A stretch of DNA of 64,000 nucleotides from Alteromonas lipotrueiana (GCF_019249245.1 NZ_JAESDK010000020.1:1-64000); one strand, 5' to 3'; numbered from the stretch's first letter, positions 30,906-41,342 are shown. Translations and numbers: made by a program. The notes: generated by a model from the letters alone, not told the origin.

Positions 30906-31637
30906 TTACTCAGCAGTTTCTACGAAATCGTCCTGCTCAGCTTGTGCTTCCAGGTTGCTGTTACGACCAGAGTTAACCGCATCAGCAGCCGCTTCAAGAT
31001 ACAACTGAACAGCACGGATCGCATCGTCGTTACCAGGTACGATGTAATCTACGCCGTCTGGATTAGAGTTAGTATCTACTACACCTACAACCGGAATACC
31101 CAGGTTGCGTGCTTCAGTTACTGCAATGTGTTCATGATCCGCATCTACAACAAAGATAGCATCAGGCAAACCGCCCATGTCTTTGATACCACCAAGGCTG
31201 TTTTCAAGCTTGTTCATTTCACGCTCTAGCATCAGCGCTTCTTTTTTGGTCAACTTTTCAAACGTACCGTCCTGGCTTTTTTGCTCAAGGTCTTTAAGAC
31301 GCTTAATTGACTGACGAACGGTTTTCCAGTTTGTCAGCATTCCGCCCAACCAACGCTTGTTCACATAGAACTGGTCGCATTTTATAGCGGCGTCTTTAAC
31401 AGCATCGCCTGCGGCACGTTTAGTACCTACAAAAAGGATTTTTCCTTTTTTCGCAGCTACACCAGAAAGGTAGTTCATCGCTTCATTAAAAAGCGGAACC
31501 GTTTTTTCCAGGTTGATGATATGAACCTTGTTACGCGCACCAAAGATGTACGGCTTCATCTTTGGATTCCAGTAACGAGTTTGGTGACCGAAGTGGACAC
31601 CTGCTTTAAGCATGTCACGCATTGAAACATTAGCCAT
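30906..31637 (-). CDS. rpsB: 30S ribosomal protein S2
   Basis: A 243-residue protein from the ATG at 31637, preceded by GAGGAAA, which gives the family start [21 protein letters not shown] frame open to 31715 adds 26 unrelated residues and is really the leader. Other S2 segments: [32 protein letters not shown] and [16 protein letters not shown]. First gene of the reverse-strand housekeeping block. Confidence 0.98.
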   Translation of the reverse strand: MANVSMRDMLKAGVHFGHQTRYWNPKMKPYIFGARNKVHIINLEKTVPLFNEAMNYLSGVAAKKGKILFVGTKRAAGDAVKDAAIKCDQFYVNKRWLGGMLTNWKTVRQSIKRLKDLEQKSQDGTFEKLTKKEALMLEREMNKLENSLGGIKDMGGLPDAIFVVDADHEHIAVTEARNLGIPVVGVVDTNSNPDGVDYIVPGNDDAIRAVQLYLEAAADAVNSGRNSNLEAQAEQDDFVETAE

Positions 31638-31836
31638 GATATTTTCCTCAAATTTGGGGTTAGGCCTCCATACACCCCTTGCATCGATCCGGTTTCCCGG
31701 ACACCCCGATATCAAGTGTCGGTATATGTGTGTTATTTAATAAATTCGTACCTGATTTATCATCCGAACCTGATAGCAAACTACCGGTCAGACAAACAGG
31801 CGGGCGCTTTATACCATGCCCCCTCGGTTAACTCAA
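31638..31836 (-). promoter_or_regulatory. rpsB promoter and structured leader
   Basis: On the reverse strand TTGAGT (31831-31836), a 17-base spacer and TATAAA (31808-31813) make a near-ideal promoter. The GC-rich GCGCCCG just after the -10 box is the kind of discriminator associated with stringent control. The leader of about 165 bases contains CCGG-GAAA-CCGG (near 31690) and paired GGGG/CCCC tracts shortly before the ribosome-binding site. In gammaproteobacteria S2 represses its own mRNA through this leader; that it does so here is inferred. Confidence 0.6.
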
Positions 31837-31984
31837 GTTAAACGGCCTTTTTATGCCTGGTCAATCGGGCTGTAAACTATACACAGCCCCCGCAAACCGT
31901 TAATATAATAACGATATCGCTTGATATGGTGTCATCTAACCATATCTAGACATTTACTTTGAACAAAGATTATAGAGGGTTCCG

Positions 31985-32779
31985 GTGGCAGCAATTATTA
32001 AAACCGCTGAAGAAATTGAAAAAATGCGGGTAGCCGGCAAGCTGGCTTCTGATGTTCTAACCATGATTACACCGTATGTTAAAAAAGGGGTAACCACCGA
32101 CGAACTCAACAGTATTTGCCATGACTATATTGTGAACGAACAAGGTGCGACGCCTGCCCCATTAAACTACGGTCATCCGCCCTTTCCTAAGTCTGTTTGC
32201 ACCTCTGTAAATCACTGTATTTGCCACGGCATCCCGTCTGATAAAAAACTTAAAGACGGTGATATTTTAAATATTGATGTAACGGTAATTAAAGATGGTT
32301 ACCATGGTGATACCTCGAAAATGTTCATGGTAGGTAAACCTTCTATTTTAGCTGAAAGGCTAGTACGAGTAACTCAGGAAAGCTTGTATAAGGCTATTGA
32401 ACAAGTGAAACCCGGTATGCGTCTGGGTGATATCGGACATTTATGCCAAACCCACGCCGAGTCGCACAATTACTCTATTGTTCGCGAGTATTGCGGCCAC
32501 GGTATTGGCGCTGGCTTTCACGAAGAGCCTCAAATTGTTCATTACGGTAAGCCGGGAACGGGTGAAGAGCTGGTTCCGGGAATGTGCTTTACTATTGAGC
32601 CGATGGTAAATGCGGGCAAGCGTCACTCAAAAATCTTACCTGATCAGTGGACCGTGGTAACTAAAGACCGCAGTCTTAGCGCTCAGTGGGAACATACACT
32701 TCTGGTGACCGAAACCGGTGTTGAGGTTCTTACCCTGCGCGAAGAAGAAAGCTTGCCACGGGTAATAAATCATAATTAA
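31985..32779 (+). CDS. map: Methionine aminopeptidase
   Basis: A 264-residue type I enzyme, the E. coli length, removing the N-terminal Met of nascent proteins. Metal ligands are visible: Asp 98 (LNIDVTV), Asp 109 (YHGDTSKM), the His in GHGIGAGFHEEP, and the glutamates in FTIEPMVN and WEHTLLVT. It starts with GTG after AGAGGG. Divergent from rpsB and upstream of glnD, as in E. coli. Confidence 0.97.
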   Translation: MAAIIKTAEEIEKMRVAGKLASDVLTMITPYVKKGVTTDELNSICHDYIVNEQGATPAPLNYGHPPFPKSVCTSVNHCICHGIPSDKKLKDGDILNIDVTVIKDGYHGDTSKMFMVGKPSILAERLVRVTQESLYKAIEQVKPGMRLGDIGHLCQTHAESHNYSIVREYCGHGIGAGFHEEPQIVHYGKPGTGEELVPGMCFTIEPMVNAGKRHSKILPDQWTVVTKDRSLSAQWEHTLLVTETGVEVLTLREEESLPRVINHN

Positions 32780-32787
32780 TCTATACC

Positions 32788-32826
32788 AACAGGTAGCCAC
32801 ACCATGGTGTGCTGCCTGTTCTTTTT
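32788..32826 (+). terminator. map terminator
   Basis: AACAGG-TAGC-CACACC-ATGGTGTG-CTGCCTGTT folds into a long stem (32788-32820) followed by CTTTTT. It separates map from glnD, which must then have its own promoter in the remaining 115 bases. Confidence 0.8.
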
Positions 32827-32943
32827 ATACCTTTATCGTGTTGTTAAGGTGGGTCTTCAGCACCTGAACCGAGCTACTGCCATACGCAACATTTCATGCT
32901 AAGGTGCAAATGAATCCATAGCTTAAACGGTGAGAAAACGCTT

Positions 32944-35595
32944 TTGAGTCTACAGAAGTTAATTGCTCAGGTAGAACAAATATCTTCGGTAGAAGATTTG
33001 CCTGCCATTAAACAGTGCGTAAAAAACAGCTATCAATGGCTGGATACAGCATTTGATACATCTCCGGTAAACCAGCTTGTTACCGGACGGGCTCAGTTTG
33101 TTGATGCGCTGTTGTTACATTTGTGGCATTTGCTGCGTTTGGATGAGGTTAAAGATTTAGCCCTGTGCGCGGTGGGTGGCTATGGACGCGGCCATTTGCA
33201 GCCCTACTCTGACATTGACTTGTTGATCATTAGTCAGCGTGAACTACAAACACCAACTCAGGATAAAATAAGCCAGTTTATTACGCTACTGTGGGACATT
33301 AGACTAGACGTAGGTCAGGCGGTACGTACTCTCAAAGAAACGGTGTCGCTGGCAAAAGATGATATTTCGATAGCCACCAATTTAATTGAAAGCCGTTTAT
33401 TGACGGGTAACGAACCATTGTTTGAGCTGATGCTTAAAGAAACCCACGGTCGTCAAACCTGGACCAGTCAGGCGTTTTTTGTAGCCAAGTACGATGAACA
33501 AAAAGCCCGCCACGCAAAGTTTAATGGCACCGCCTACAATCTGGAACCCAACATCAAAGAAAACCCTGGCTGTTTGCGCGATATACAGTCTATTGGTTGG
33601 GTGGCCAAAAAACATTTCAAAGAATATGACGGATGGAATCTGGTTGGTCATGGTTATTTTACCGAAGATGAACACAGCGAGCTAATTCGCTCAAGAATGC
33701 ACTTATGGCGTTTGCGTTTTGCTTTGCATCTTATCGCCGGCCGAAGTGAAAATCGTCTTCTGTTTGACTATCAGCCTGAGGTGGCGGCAAGGCTTGGCTA
33801 TGGCAACGAAGCCAAAACTTCTGTTGAACGCATGATGCGTGACTTTTTCAGAACGGTGCGCCGGGTAAGCGAACTCAATAAAATGCTGTTGCATCGTTTT
33901 CGCTATGACATGCTCAATCAGTCGGTTAAAAGCCAGACCATAATCAATGACGATTTTTGGTTATTAGATGGCATGATTGCCCCACGCCACGAAAATGCCA
34001 TCAACACACCTGAGGCCGTATTACACTTTTTACAGGTAGTGGCCGACACGCCCGAGGTCGAAGGGTTAGACACCGATACTATCCGCCAGCTGCGAAATAC
34101 CCGTCGTGCCTTTGAAAGCGAATATTTTATCGAGCGCGAAGCCTGTCGTAAGCAAATTATGGTGTTGTTCCGGCATCCGCAGTTTTTTGACTATGCCTGG
34201 GATATTATGCACCAATACGGCGTGCTGCAATCGTATTTGCCAGAGTGGGATAAAATCGTCGGAATGATGCAATTTGATTTGTTTCATGCCTACACGGTGG
34301 ATGAACATACGCACCGACTGGTTAAACACATTAACCATTATTTTAGTCTGAAAAATCGTGAATTTCCGCGCTGTGGCCGTATTGCCCGAAATCTGGATAA
34401 ACCCGAACTGTTGTATATTGCGGCTATTTTTCACGATATTGCTAAGGGGCGAAATGGCGACCACTCGGTTCTTGGTGCTGAAGACGTACACGCGTTTTGC
34501 GCGCGTCACGAAATCAGCGACAATGAAGCTCAGCTTATCTCCTGGTTGGTACAAAACCACTTATTAATGTCGATGGTTGCGCAGCGCCGTGACATTTACG
34601 ATCCCGATGTTATTAATGAATTTGCCACCACCGTGCGCAGTCAAAATCATCTTAACCTGTTGTATTCGCTGACCCTGGCTGACATTCGTGCCACCAATGA
34701 TAATTTATGGAATGACTGGAAGGCATCGTTGCTGCGAGAGCTGTACCTGATGACGCAAAAAGCCTTAGATAATGGTTTACAGTGTCAGGCGACGCTTAAC
34801 GAACGGGTTGAGCAACATAAAAAATCTGCGGTACAATTATTAAAAGAAAGTGGTGAAGATCAGGGCCGGGTTGATGTGTTCTGGAGCCGGATGGATGACG
34901 ATTATTTTGTTCGTTTCAAGCCAGCTCAGATTGCCTGGCATTCGCGTGAAATAATACAAGCCGAACAAAGCCTGTTTTTAGAAGACCCCGATAACCTGCT
35001 GATTCGGGCCAACGATGAAATTGCCAAAGGCGGCACCGAAATTCTGATTTACGGTAAAGACCGACAGGCGTTGTTCGCCCAGGTGGCATCGGTTCTGGAT
35101 AGCCGTAACTGCTCAATACACGATGCGCATATTACCGTAACCCGCGACGGCTATGTATTTGATAGCATGCTGGTACTAGAAAACGACGGTTCTCGCTTAT
35201 CTTCGAAAAGCCGCACCAATACGCTGGAAGAGGCGATATTGAGTCAGCTCAATAAACCTGGTTTTGCCCACGATAATAAAAGAAAGCTGCCCCGTCAGAT
35301 GCGGCAGTTAGATGTCCCTACGAAAGTCCGTTTTTTCAATATTGCTGACGAATACACCCTGATTGAGTTAGAAGCACTCGATGCGCCGGGTATTTTAGCC
35401 AAAGTAGGACACGCCTTTGTTGATAGAAATGTCACTTTAAAATTAGCGAAAATTGCTACTATCGGCGAACGCGCTGAGGATGTGTTTATTGTGACTAATC
35501 ACGAAGGTAGTGCACTTACGCCTGAGCAACAGGTAGGCTTGAAAAAACAAATTTTGTATAAACTCGATCAACTTGAAGATATCAATATACCATGA
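32944..35595 (+). CDS. glnD: Bifunctional uridylyltransferase/uridylyl-removing enzyme
   Basis: An 883-residue nitrogen sensor that modifies PII (GlnB/GlnK) under glutamine control. N-terminal nucleotidyltransferase: [15 protein letters not shown] (residues 78-92). Central HD domain, the uridylyl-removing site: [12 protein letters not shown] near residue 497. Two C-terminal ACT domains (from [14 protein letters not shown] and from [15 protein letters not shown]). The start is TTG at 32944 behind GGTGAG; a TTG start implies modest translation. Its stop overlaps the dapD start (ATGA). Confidence 0.97.
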   Translation: MSLQKLIAQVEQISSVEDLPAIKQCVKNSYQWLDTAFDTSPVNQLVTGRAQFVDALLLHLWHLLRLDEVKDLALCAVGGYGRGHLQPYSDIDLLIISQRELQTPTQDKISQFITLLWDIRLDVGQAVRTLKETVSLAKDDISIATNLIESRLLTGNEPLFELMLKETHGRQTWTSQAFFVAKYDEQKARHAKFNGTAYNLEPNIKENPGCLRDIQSIGWVAKKHFKEYDGWNLVGHGYFTEDEHSELIRSRMHLWRLRFALHLIAGRSENRLLFDYQPEVAARLGYGNEAKTSVERMMRDFFRTVRRVSELNKMLLHRFRYDMLNQSVKSQTIINDDFWLLDGMIAPRHENAINTPEAVLHFLQVVADTPEVEGLDTDTIRQLRNTRRAFESEYFIEREACRKQIMVLFRHPQFFDYAWDIMHQYGVLQSYLPEWDKIVGMMQFDLFHAYTVDEHTHRLVKHINHYFSLKNREFPRCGRIARNLDKPELLYIAAIFHDIAKGRNGDHSVLGAEDVHAFCARHEISDNEAQLISWLVQNHLLMSMVAQRRDIYDPDVINEFATTVRSQNHLNLLYSLTLADIRATNDNLWNDWKASLLRELYLMTQKALDNGLQCQATLNERVEQHKKSAVQLLKESGEDQGRVDVFWSRMDDDYFVRFKPAQIAWHSREIIQAEQSLFLEDPDNLLIRANDEIAKGGTEILIYGKDRQALFAQVASVLDSRNCSIHDAHITVTRDGYVFDSMLVLENDGSRLSSKSRTNTLEEAILSQLNKPGFAHDNKRKLPRQMRQLDVPTKVRFFNIADEYTLIELEALDAPGILAKVGHAFVDRNVTLKLAKIATIGERAEDVFIVTNHEGSALTPEQQVGLKKQILYKLDQLEDINIP

Positions 35596-36416
35596 CTGAA
35601 CTACAAATTATTATTGAACAGGCTTTTGAAGAACGCGATAGCCTGTCCCCTTCAGATGCCCCTCAAAAAGTCCGCGATGCGGTTAACGAAGCACTGGACA
35701 TGCTAAATAATGGCAGTGCCCGGGTTGCTGAAAAAATTGACGGAGAATGGAAAGTCCATCAATGGCTTAAAAAAGCCGTGTTGTTGTATTTTCGCTTAAA
35801 CAACAACGAAATGATTGAAGGCGCCGAAAGTCGTTTTTTTGATAAAGTACCGCTTAAATATCGTGATTATACGGCTGACCAGTTTGCCAAAGAAGGCGTA
35901 CGTATTGTTCCTCCAGCGGCCGTGCGCACAGGCTCTTTTGTAGGCAAAAACGTGGTTGTGATGCCGTCGTATGTCAATATTGGTGCTTTTGTTGATGAAG
36001 GCACCATGGTAGATACCTGGGCTACGGTAGGCTCTTGTGCACAAATTGGTAAAAATGTGCACTTGTCTGGCGGTGTTGGCATTGGCGGCGTACTAGAGCC
36101 GTTGCAGGCGAACCCGACCATTATTGAAGACAATTGTTTTATTGGAGCACGCTCTGAAATTGTCGAAGGCGTCATTGTAGAAGAAGGCGCGGTTATTTCG
36201 ATGGGCGTATATATTGGGCAAAGCACCCGAATTTACGACCGTGAAACCGGGGAAGTACATTATGGCCGGGTGCCGGCGGGGTCGGTAGTTGTGCCTGGTA
36301 ACCTACCCGGTAAAGACGGCAACTACAGCTTGTATGCGGCTATCATCGTTAAAAAAGTAGACGCAAAAACCCGTTCTAAAATTGGTATCAATGAATTATT
36401 ACGTAGCGCTGATTAG
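35592..36416 (+). CDS. dapD: Tetrahydrodipicolinate N-succinyltransferase
   Basis: A 274-residue left-handed beta-helix enzyme (E. coli also 274) of the succinylase route to diaminopimelate and lysine. The helical N-terminal domain is followed by hexapeptide repeats from about residue 105, with [20 protein letters not shown] and [17 protein letters not shown] as family segments. Translationally coupled to glnD by a 4-base overlap. Confidence 0.98.
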   Translation: MTELQIIIEQAFEERDSLSPSDAPQKVRDAVNEALDMLNNGSARVAEKIDGEWKVHQWLKKAVLLYFRLNNNEMIEGAESRFFDKVPLKYRDYTADQFAKEGVRIVPPAAVRTGSFVGKNVVVMPSYVNIGAFVDEGTMVDTWATVGSCAQIGKNVHLSGGVGIGGVLEPLQANPTIIEDNCFIGARSEIVEGVIVEEGAVISMGVYIGQSTRIYDRETGEVHYGRVPAGSVVVPGNLPGKDGNYSLYAAIIVKKVDAKTRSKIGINELLRSAD

Positions 36417-36445
36417 CGTTATTTAAATTGGCACCAACACGATTA

Positions 36446-36474
36446 AAAAGGCCTGTAGAACCAGGCCTTTTTTG
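36446..36474. terminator. Bidirectional terminator between dapD and yqcA
   Basis: AAAGGCCTG (36447-36455) and CAGGCCTTT (36462-36470), with TTTTTT after it on the plus strand and A-rich sequence before it, serve the convergent dapD and flavodoxin genes. Confidence 0.85.
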
Positions 36475-36491
36475 TACGCGACAACGTGGTT

Positions 36492-36941
36492 TTACTGACC
36501 AAACAACTTATCTTTGATGCCGTTTACCCAATCAACGACATCCTGCTCGGGATCTAATGTTTCAATCGCATCAACTTCGAGCATATCGGCAACCGGATTG
36601 CCCTGTAACTCGGTAAGCAGCTCATGAAACTGCCGAGCGCCGCCGCAAAAGTTTTCATAGCTACTGTCACCCAGACCCGCTACCGCAAAGGGTTTTTGAT
36701 TTAACAGCGGAAACTCATCTTTTAAATCTGAATAAGCAAACTCAAGGTTGGGGGGAACATCGCCCTGCCCGGTCGTTGAGGAAATAACAAGTATTGCGTC
36801 GCTTTCGGTAAAGTCGCTGACCGCCGCGTCGTTAAACAACTCACAGTCAAAGCCCTGCTCGGCCAGGTTTTCTTCTACCTGTTCGGCAACATGCTGAGCA
36901 TTTCCATAAACACTGCCGCAAAAAATACCTAATTTCGCCAT
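36492..36941 (-). CDS. yqcA: YqcA/MioC-type flavodoxin
   Basis: A 149-residue short-chain flavodoxin. The FMN phosphate loop is GSVYGNAQHVAE near residue 10, with further FMN-contact segments SSTTGQGDVPPN and GLGDSSYENFCGG. It should be a low-potential one-electron carrier in the cytoplasm. The partner is unknown. It is called YqcA rather than MioC because it directly follows truC and yqcC, as in E. coli. Confidence 0.9.
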   Translation of the reverse strand: MAKLGIFCGSVYGNAQHVAEQVEENLAEQGFDCELFNDAAVSDFTESDAILVISSTTGQGDVPPNLEFAYSDLKDEFPLLNQKPFAVAGLGDSSYENFCGGARQFHELLTELQGNPVADMLEVDAIETLDPEQDVVDWVNGIKDKLFGQ

Positions 36942-36961
36942 TGTATAACACCACCTTTTTA

Positions 36962-37699
36962 CTAAATTTTAATCTGATAGGGCTGCCAGTCTGCAAGCAG
37001 ACGATTTATTGATGCGCCGGGTTCGCAGGTGAGCGTAAGCCAACGACCATGTTCAGGATGTTCAAGTCCCATGCTGGTACAACTTAAGGCCAGATTCTCA
37101 AAATCAAACCGTTGTCGTAAAAATTTATTTTGTTTTCCGTCGCCATGACTGGTGTCGCCCAGTATAGGATGGCGCAAATGCACCATGTGCCGACGCAACT
37201 GATGCTTTCGACCAGAATGAGGCTGCAACTGCACGAGCGTGTACCTTGAGCTGGTGTAGCGGCCTGAGGCTTCAGGAATTTCAAAATATTGTAATGGCTG
37301 ATAAACCGTACAGGCCGGTTGCGCAGCGATATCACCCCGGTCTTTGTCGGCAATTTTATCCGCTTTAAATTTCAGGGCGTAGTCAATCATACCCGGCGCT
37401 TTTACCCAGCCCCGCACCACCGCGACATAGCGCTTCTTTACCTGACGCGCCATCATTTGTTTACCTATCGCACTGGCAGTGGCGCTGTCAAACGCGAATA
37501 GCAACAAACCACTGGTGGGCCGGTCTAACCGATGCACCGGGTACACCCGCCGGCCAACCTGATCACGCAACAGTTGCACCGCAAACCGGGTTTCGCGTTT
37601 ATCAATAGGACTTCGATGTACCAGCAAACCTGCTGGCTTATTAATCGCTATCAGACACTCATCCTGATAGACCACCGACAGCGGGATTTCACTGGTCAT
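36962..37699 (-). CDS. truC: tRNA pseudouridine(65) synthase
   Basis: A 245-residue RluA-family enzyme forming pseudouridine 65 in certain tRNAs. The catalytic aspartate lies in VHRLDRPTSGLLLFA; KPAGLLVHRS near the N-terminus and the HSGRKHQLRRHM segment are typical. Its start overlaps the yqcC end by 11 bases, so the two are probably coupled. Confidence 0.95.
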   Translation of the reverse strand: MTSEIPLSVVYQDECLIAINKPAGLLVHRSPIDKRETRFAVQLLRDQVGRRVYPVHRLDRPTSGLLLFAFDSATASAIGKQMMARQVKKRYVAVVRGWVKAPGMIDYALKFKADKIADKDRGDIAAQPACTVYQPLQYFEIPEASGRYTSSRYTLVQLQPHSGRKHQLRRHMVHLRHPILGDTSHGDGKQNKFLRQRFDFENLALSCTSMGLEHPEHGRWLTLTCEPGASINRLLADWQPYQIKI

Positions 37700-38018
37700 T
37701 AGTGGTCACCCATGAGTTGTAATTGTCCAGTCCCATTAACTGATGAACAAGCTCGTTGTGTTGATGCTGGTATACTTCGTGCGCCATCGGGCCCACACGC
37801 ATTCCCGGGGGCAAATGACCATGCGTTATGACATGTGCCCGTGCCTTCGGTAAAAATAAAAATTGTAGCCATTGTTCAAACGATAAGGTATCAAGTGCAA
37901 AGGGCACAGTTGATGCCAACGCATCGGGCTGTGGCTTATTAAGCTGCCAAAGCTGATGCGTTCTTAAATAGTGTTCAATCTTATCAAGCTGGTCTTCAGC
38001 AGTATGAGAATCAGTCAT
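37689..38018 (-). CDS. yqcC: YqcC family protein
   Basis: A 109-residue protein of the YqcC (DUF446) family. The ATG at 38018 was chosen because MTDSHTAEDQLDKIEHYL then aligns with the E. coli start; ATGs at 38024 and 38069 also exist in frame. WLQFLFLPKARAHVI and LPPGMRVGPMAHEVY match the family core. Biochemical function unknown; constant linkage to truC suggests a link with tRNA modification or with the csrB neighbourhood. Confidence 0.9.
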   Translation of the reverse strand: MTDSHTAEDQLDKIEHYLRTHQLWQLNKPQPDALASTVPFALDTLSFEQWLQFLFLPKARAHVITHGHLPPGMRVGPMAHEVYQHQHNELVHQLMGLDNYNSWVTTNDQ

Positions 38019-38129
38019 CGCCATGGAAAGTAAATTAGTTAAAGACGGCAGTATACCATGTCTGGTCATCGTCTATGCAGACAGGTAAACTATCGGGCTT
38101 ATCTTTTTACAGGCAGTACAGGCGGTATC

Positions 38130-39185
38130 ATGAGCGCACAGACAATTGAATCTATCAGTGAATTTTTGCTTCACGCTGGCACTAATTTTCAGGTTGTCGA
38201 TATGGGCCGCGGGCTGGTTCCCATTAGTGCACAAACCTTTCTTGATATCGAAAATGGTGTCGCTGTGGTGCCTCGCCCGCGCCAGGAGCATGCCTGGTTC
38301 GCGGTCGTATTCTGGAATACTCAGGATCGTCCCGCTAAAGAATACATCTGGTTTTTAAAGTTACCGGTAGATGAACAAGGTTTGTTGGTTTGTGCAGCCC
38401 GTAATCACTTTTTACAAATTATTGTGGATGCACTGGGCAACTCTTTAGCGCAAGACACCGAACAAGCCGATAAACTTCCCGATAATCCGTATAACTTTGT
38501 ACCGGCTCAATCGCAGATGGCACATTTTACGGCGTTAACTAAGCATTTGCTGAACAAACCGGTGACCAGTGGTACGGATGAGGTGATCTCCTATATACGC
38601 CATCCTGCTGTTGTCGACTGGCAGTTGTTGTCTGTTCAGGCCATTGCTGATACGGCATACCGGCTCGACACCGACCAGCTTGACGCTACCCTGGTACAGC
38701 ATTTCGATATGTACGCAGAAGACTTTCAACAGACTTTATTAAGCGCGCTGGATAACATTTCCCTGCCCGCCCGGTTACAGCAGTTTTTGCTCACACGGCT
38801 TGAACAAAACTGGGAACAACAAAATAACAAAACCGTATTGTTAGCAACACTCAGAGCGGTAAGCAGCGCTAAGCCTGACAGCCAGCTACAGGCTGTATTA
38901 GCCCCCGTGCTTACCAGCGAGCATACCGACATAGACACTTTATCGGTAGTGGCAGCGCGACATTACAATCAACTAAACGATGCATTGATGCTGGCATTTT
39001 TTGAAAGAGCCGCCTTACTGGATAATAACCAGCATTACCAGGGCGCCCTGTTTCAGGGTTTCTTTGCCGACTTAGTACGCTTACCTGAACTGCGGGACCG
39101 GGCCTTAACACTATTACGCACCCCAGAACGCAGTGAAATATTAGCCACTGCCATTGGTGCGTTATTTTCGGCTACCAGGAGTTAA
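38130..39185 (+). CDS. DUF3549 family protein
   Basis: A 351-residue cytoplasmic protein without signal peptide or membrane helix. The ATG at 38130 gives MSAQTIESISEFLLHAG; an upstream in-frame start at 38058 adds 24 unlikely residues. Recognised as DUF3549, a family found beside truC/yqcC in Alteromonadales and Vibrionales. The C-terminal half is a run of helical segments resembling HEAT-like repeats. Divergent from yqcC; the DUF3301 gene follows after 3 bases. Function unknown. Confidence 0.8.
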   Translation: MSAQTIESISEFLLHAGTNFQVVDMGRGLVPISAQTFLDIENGVAVVPRPRQEHAWFAVVFWNTQDRPAKEYIWFLKLPVDEQGLLVCAARNHFLQIIVDALGNSLAQDTEQADKLPDNPYNFVPAQSQMAHFTALTKHLLNKPVTSGTDEVISYIRHPAVVDWQLLSVQAIADTAYRLDTDQLDATLVQHFDMYAEDFQQTLLSALDNISLPARLQQFLLTRLEQNWEQQNNKTVLLATLRAVSSAKPDSQLQAVLAPVLTSEHTDIDTLSVVAARHYNQLNDALMLAFFERAALLDNNQHYQGALFQGFFADLVRLPELRDRALTLLRTPERSEILATAIGALFSATRS

Positions 39186-39188
39186 TCG

Positions 39189-39494
39189 GTGACATTAGGT
39201 GAACTGACGCTATTTTTACTTTTGCTGGCAATAGCCTTTCAATTTTGGCGTATACGCAGTATCAGTGAACGTGCCTACGGGCATGTTGAACATTACTGCA
39301 AAACACATCAATTACAGCTACTGTCGGTGGCCCGCAAAAAAACCAGACTGTCATTTAAATACGCAAAAATTGACTGGTGGTCGGTGTTTGTATTTGAGTT
39401 TTCGGGAAATGGTGAAGACCGCTACGTCGGAGAGATGGAAATGATAGGTCAGAAGGTGATTCGTACTCAGCTACCGCCGTACCGTACAAATTAG
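39189..39494 (+). CDS. DUF3301 membrane protein
   Basis: A 101-residue protein starting with GTG at 39189, 3 bases after the DUF3549 stop. One N-terminal transmembrane helix (LTLFLLLLAIAFQFW), then a soluble part with YCKTHQLQLLSVARKK and WWSVFVFEFS that identifies DUF3301. The function of this family is not known; it is always the partner of DUF3549 in this neighbourhood. Confidence 0.85.
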   Translation: MTLGELTLFLLLLAIAFQFWRIRSISERAYGHVEHYCKTHQLQLLSVARKKTRLSFKYAKIDWWSVFVFEFSGNGEDRYVGEMEMIGQKVIRTQLPPYRTN

Positions 39495-39544
39495 AAAAAT
39501 TATCCGCGCCCAGGGGCCGTTTACTGTTTAAATTAAACTCATAC

Positions 39545-39578
39545 GAAAAAGCGATAACCATAAAGATTATCGCTTTTA
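39545..39578. terminator. csrB terminator, also facing the DUF3301 gene
   Basis: AAAAGCGATAA, a 9-base loop, TTATCGCTTTT. T-rich on both sides, so it can end csrB on the reverse strand and the DUF3549-DUF3301 transcript on the plus strand. Confidence 0.85.
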
Positions 39579-40080
39579 TCGAATGTCGAGCATCCTTTTC
39601 CGGCTTTCCTTAGCTACTGAAACTATCCTGGTTTCGCTCCTTAAGTGCCCTGTCCCTTTCGCCCTGCTAAATCCTGCGCAGGCTACCAAATACTGGTAGA
39701 TCCCTTTCCTTTTGTCCATTTGTTAGTAACACAGTCCGGTGTGCTACCGCTTTCATCCAATGAAAGTGCTCCCCTGCCCCACTTCCTTTGGGTTTCATTC
39801 CATGATTTAGCGCCCTGCATTGCTTATCTTCCCTGATAAGCGCTGTCGTCCCTGATACAATCCATCGAAATCCGGTCCTTCGGCTAATCCTTTTCCTTGC
39901 TACCACGCCCTGTGGTTTCTTCGCATATGAAGATGTCCAGCTGTTCGCTCCATCGAACATTCCAAGCAAGCTGTGCAACAAGTCCTTGTGCACGGGTATC
40001 CTGTTCAGTTCCTTCGGATATGTTCGTGTGCCATCCTGACTCGTCGTGTGTCCGTGTGACAAAACCTATGTTACTGCGAT
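39545..40080 (-). ncRNA. csrB: CsrB-type regulatory RNA (CsrA/RsmA sponge)
   Basis: Transcribed leftwards. Between about 40070 and 39580 the reverse strand has about 30 GGA triplets, many as AGGA, AGGGA or AAGGA, and several in hairpin loops: CTTATC-AGGGA-AGATAAG, CACA-CCGGAC-TGTG and CTTTCAT-TGG-ATGAAAG. It ends in an 11-bp stem (39547-39557 with 39567-39577) followed by T-rich sequence. CsrB RNAs titrate the translational regulator CsrA. In E. coli csrB lies next to yqcC, the same neighbourhood. The promoter and exact 5' end are not determined; no clear GacA/UvrY box was found. The 131-codon frame inside is not a gene. Confidence 0.9.
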
Positions 40081-40576
40081 AAAGATTAATTGCGATAGCC
40101 AATTAACAAATTTTTAATGACAATATTTTGACACTTATTGAACTTTTTCAAAATTGCCTGTTAAAACATAAGCTTTATACTTAAGTCTAATGATAAGTAC
40201 CGTGAAATGTAGCCTATATTTAGTATAAATGTACGATATTTCTTACAGAGAATGTCGGTTTATAAGACTTATTGAATTCATACTAAGCTGTTTAAATGCG
40301 CTTTAAGAAATACAGTTTCTCACTAAGCTCATCTTTGTCCAGTTCAGTTACCGTTCCAGCCCGCATAAACATTTTTAACGTACAAAAATGTCTGTTTGGA
40401 AAAAATACGGTAGTAGAACGTTAAAGTATCAACCAGTATAAAAAATCAATATGACCAATATGAACTTTTTGGTTACAATAGCACCCAACCAATGTCTTAT
40501 AATTTTTGCCTGATGTATAGGCTTCGCGGTACACTGACTACTGTTGATATTTTTTTCGTAAACGAATGGTGCAAAT
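40081..40576. other. AT-rich gap between csrB and the GntR regulator
   Basis: No gene seen. The right end of csrB and its promoter must lie in the first ~100 bases. Near the regulator are ACCAAT (40454-40459), TTTGGTTACAA (40468-40478) and ACCAAT (40488-40493), the same element seen elsewhere in the alginate cluster. ACCAA and TTGGT face each other, so this may be an autoregulatory operator. Confidence 0.45.
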
Positions 40577-41308
40577 ATGAAGCGACGCAGGCGTTTTTGG
40601 CGAGTGGTCGAAAAATTAGAAATACTGATCGACAATGGGGTCTATCCTGTTGGAACTCGGCTACCAGCAGAAAGAGAGCTTGCCGAAACGTACGAGGTTA
40701 GCCGTCCCACTATTCGTGAAGCAATTATTGCTTTAGAGGTGCTTGAGCGGGTTGAAGTAAAAACGGGCTCTGGGGTTTTTGTGGTTAATGCGGGTGTCGC
40801 CGAGCAACCCGGACAAGCGATTAGTGCTTTTGAGCTTACTCAGGCCCGGGCGTTAGTTGAAGCTGAAGCGGCAGCGCTAGCCGCAGCCACCATTAAATCT
40901 GAAGAGTTAGGTGAGCTAAAACAAACCTTAGAAGATATGACACAGGCAGAACTGGCCGATGCTGCTGATCAGCGTTTTCATGAGATCATCGCTCAGGCCA
41001 CCCGCAATAGTGCTATGGTGATGACCATTCAGAATCTCTGGAAGTTACGACGTTCAGAGCCAATGATTGTCTCGGCATATCAGGATGTATGTTCGCAAAG
41101 TATAGAGCAAAGATTAATCGAGCATACTTCTATTTATGAGGCTATTGCTAAGCGCGACTCTCCGGGCGCTCGTAAAGCCATGCATAATCATTTTGATCGG
41201 CTAATAAACGCGTTATTTGCCGCCAGTGAAGCAAAAGCACTTGAAGAAATTAAGCGAAAAACAGACGAAACACGCGGGCTTTATTCGATATCGCACCTGA
41301 CCGACTAA
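40577..41308 (+). CDS. FadR-type GntR regulator of the alginate cluster
   Basis: A 243-residue transcription factor. Residues about 10-75 are a GntR winged helix (GTRLPAERELAETYEVSRPTI and EVKTGSGVFV); residues about 90-225 are an FCD ligand domain with FHEIIAQATRN and a metal-binding His pattern. Uronate regulators ExuR and UxuR belong to the same subfamily. It is the leftmost gene of the alginate cluster, so control by DEH, KDG or a derived sugar acid is inferred. The ribosome-binding site is weak. Confidence 0.85.
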   Translation: MKRRRRFWRVVEKLEILIDNGVYPVGTRLPAERELAETYEVSRPTIREAIIALEVLERVEVKTGSGVFVVNAGVAEQPGQAISAFELTQARALVEAEAAALAAATIKSEELGELKQTLEDMTQAELADAADQRFHEIIAQATRNSAMVMTIQNLWKLRRSEPMIVSAYQDVCSQSIEQRLIEHTSIYEAIAKRDSPGARKAMHNHFDRLINALFAASEAKALEEIKRKTDETRGLYSISHLTD

Positions 41309-41342
41309 ACGTGTTTACCTATAGCCTGCGGTAACAATTAAC

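Noticed and set aside
34066-34560. 164-codon frame opposite glnD, and similar long frames opposite pyrH/frr (28919-29581), rnhB/dnaE and dapD
   Set aside because: All are antisense shadows of well-identified genes.
39667-40062. 131-codon frame on the reverse strand
   Set aside because: It lies inside the GGA-rich csrB RNA; the product is low in hydrophobic residues, has no ribosome-binding site and its codons simply reflect the GGA repeats.
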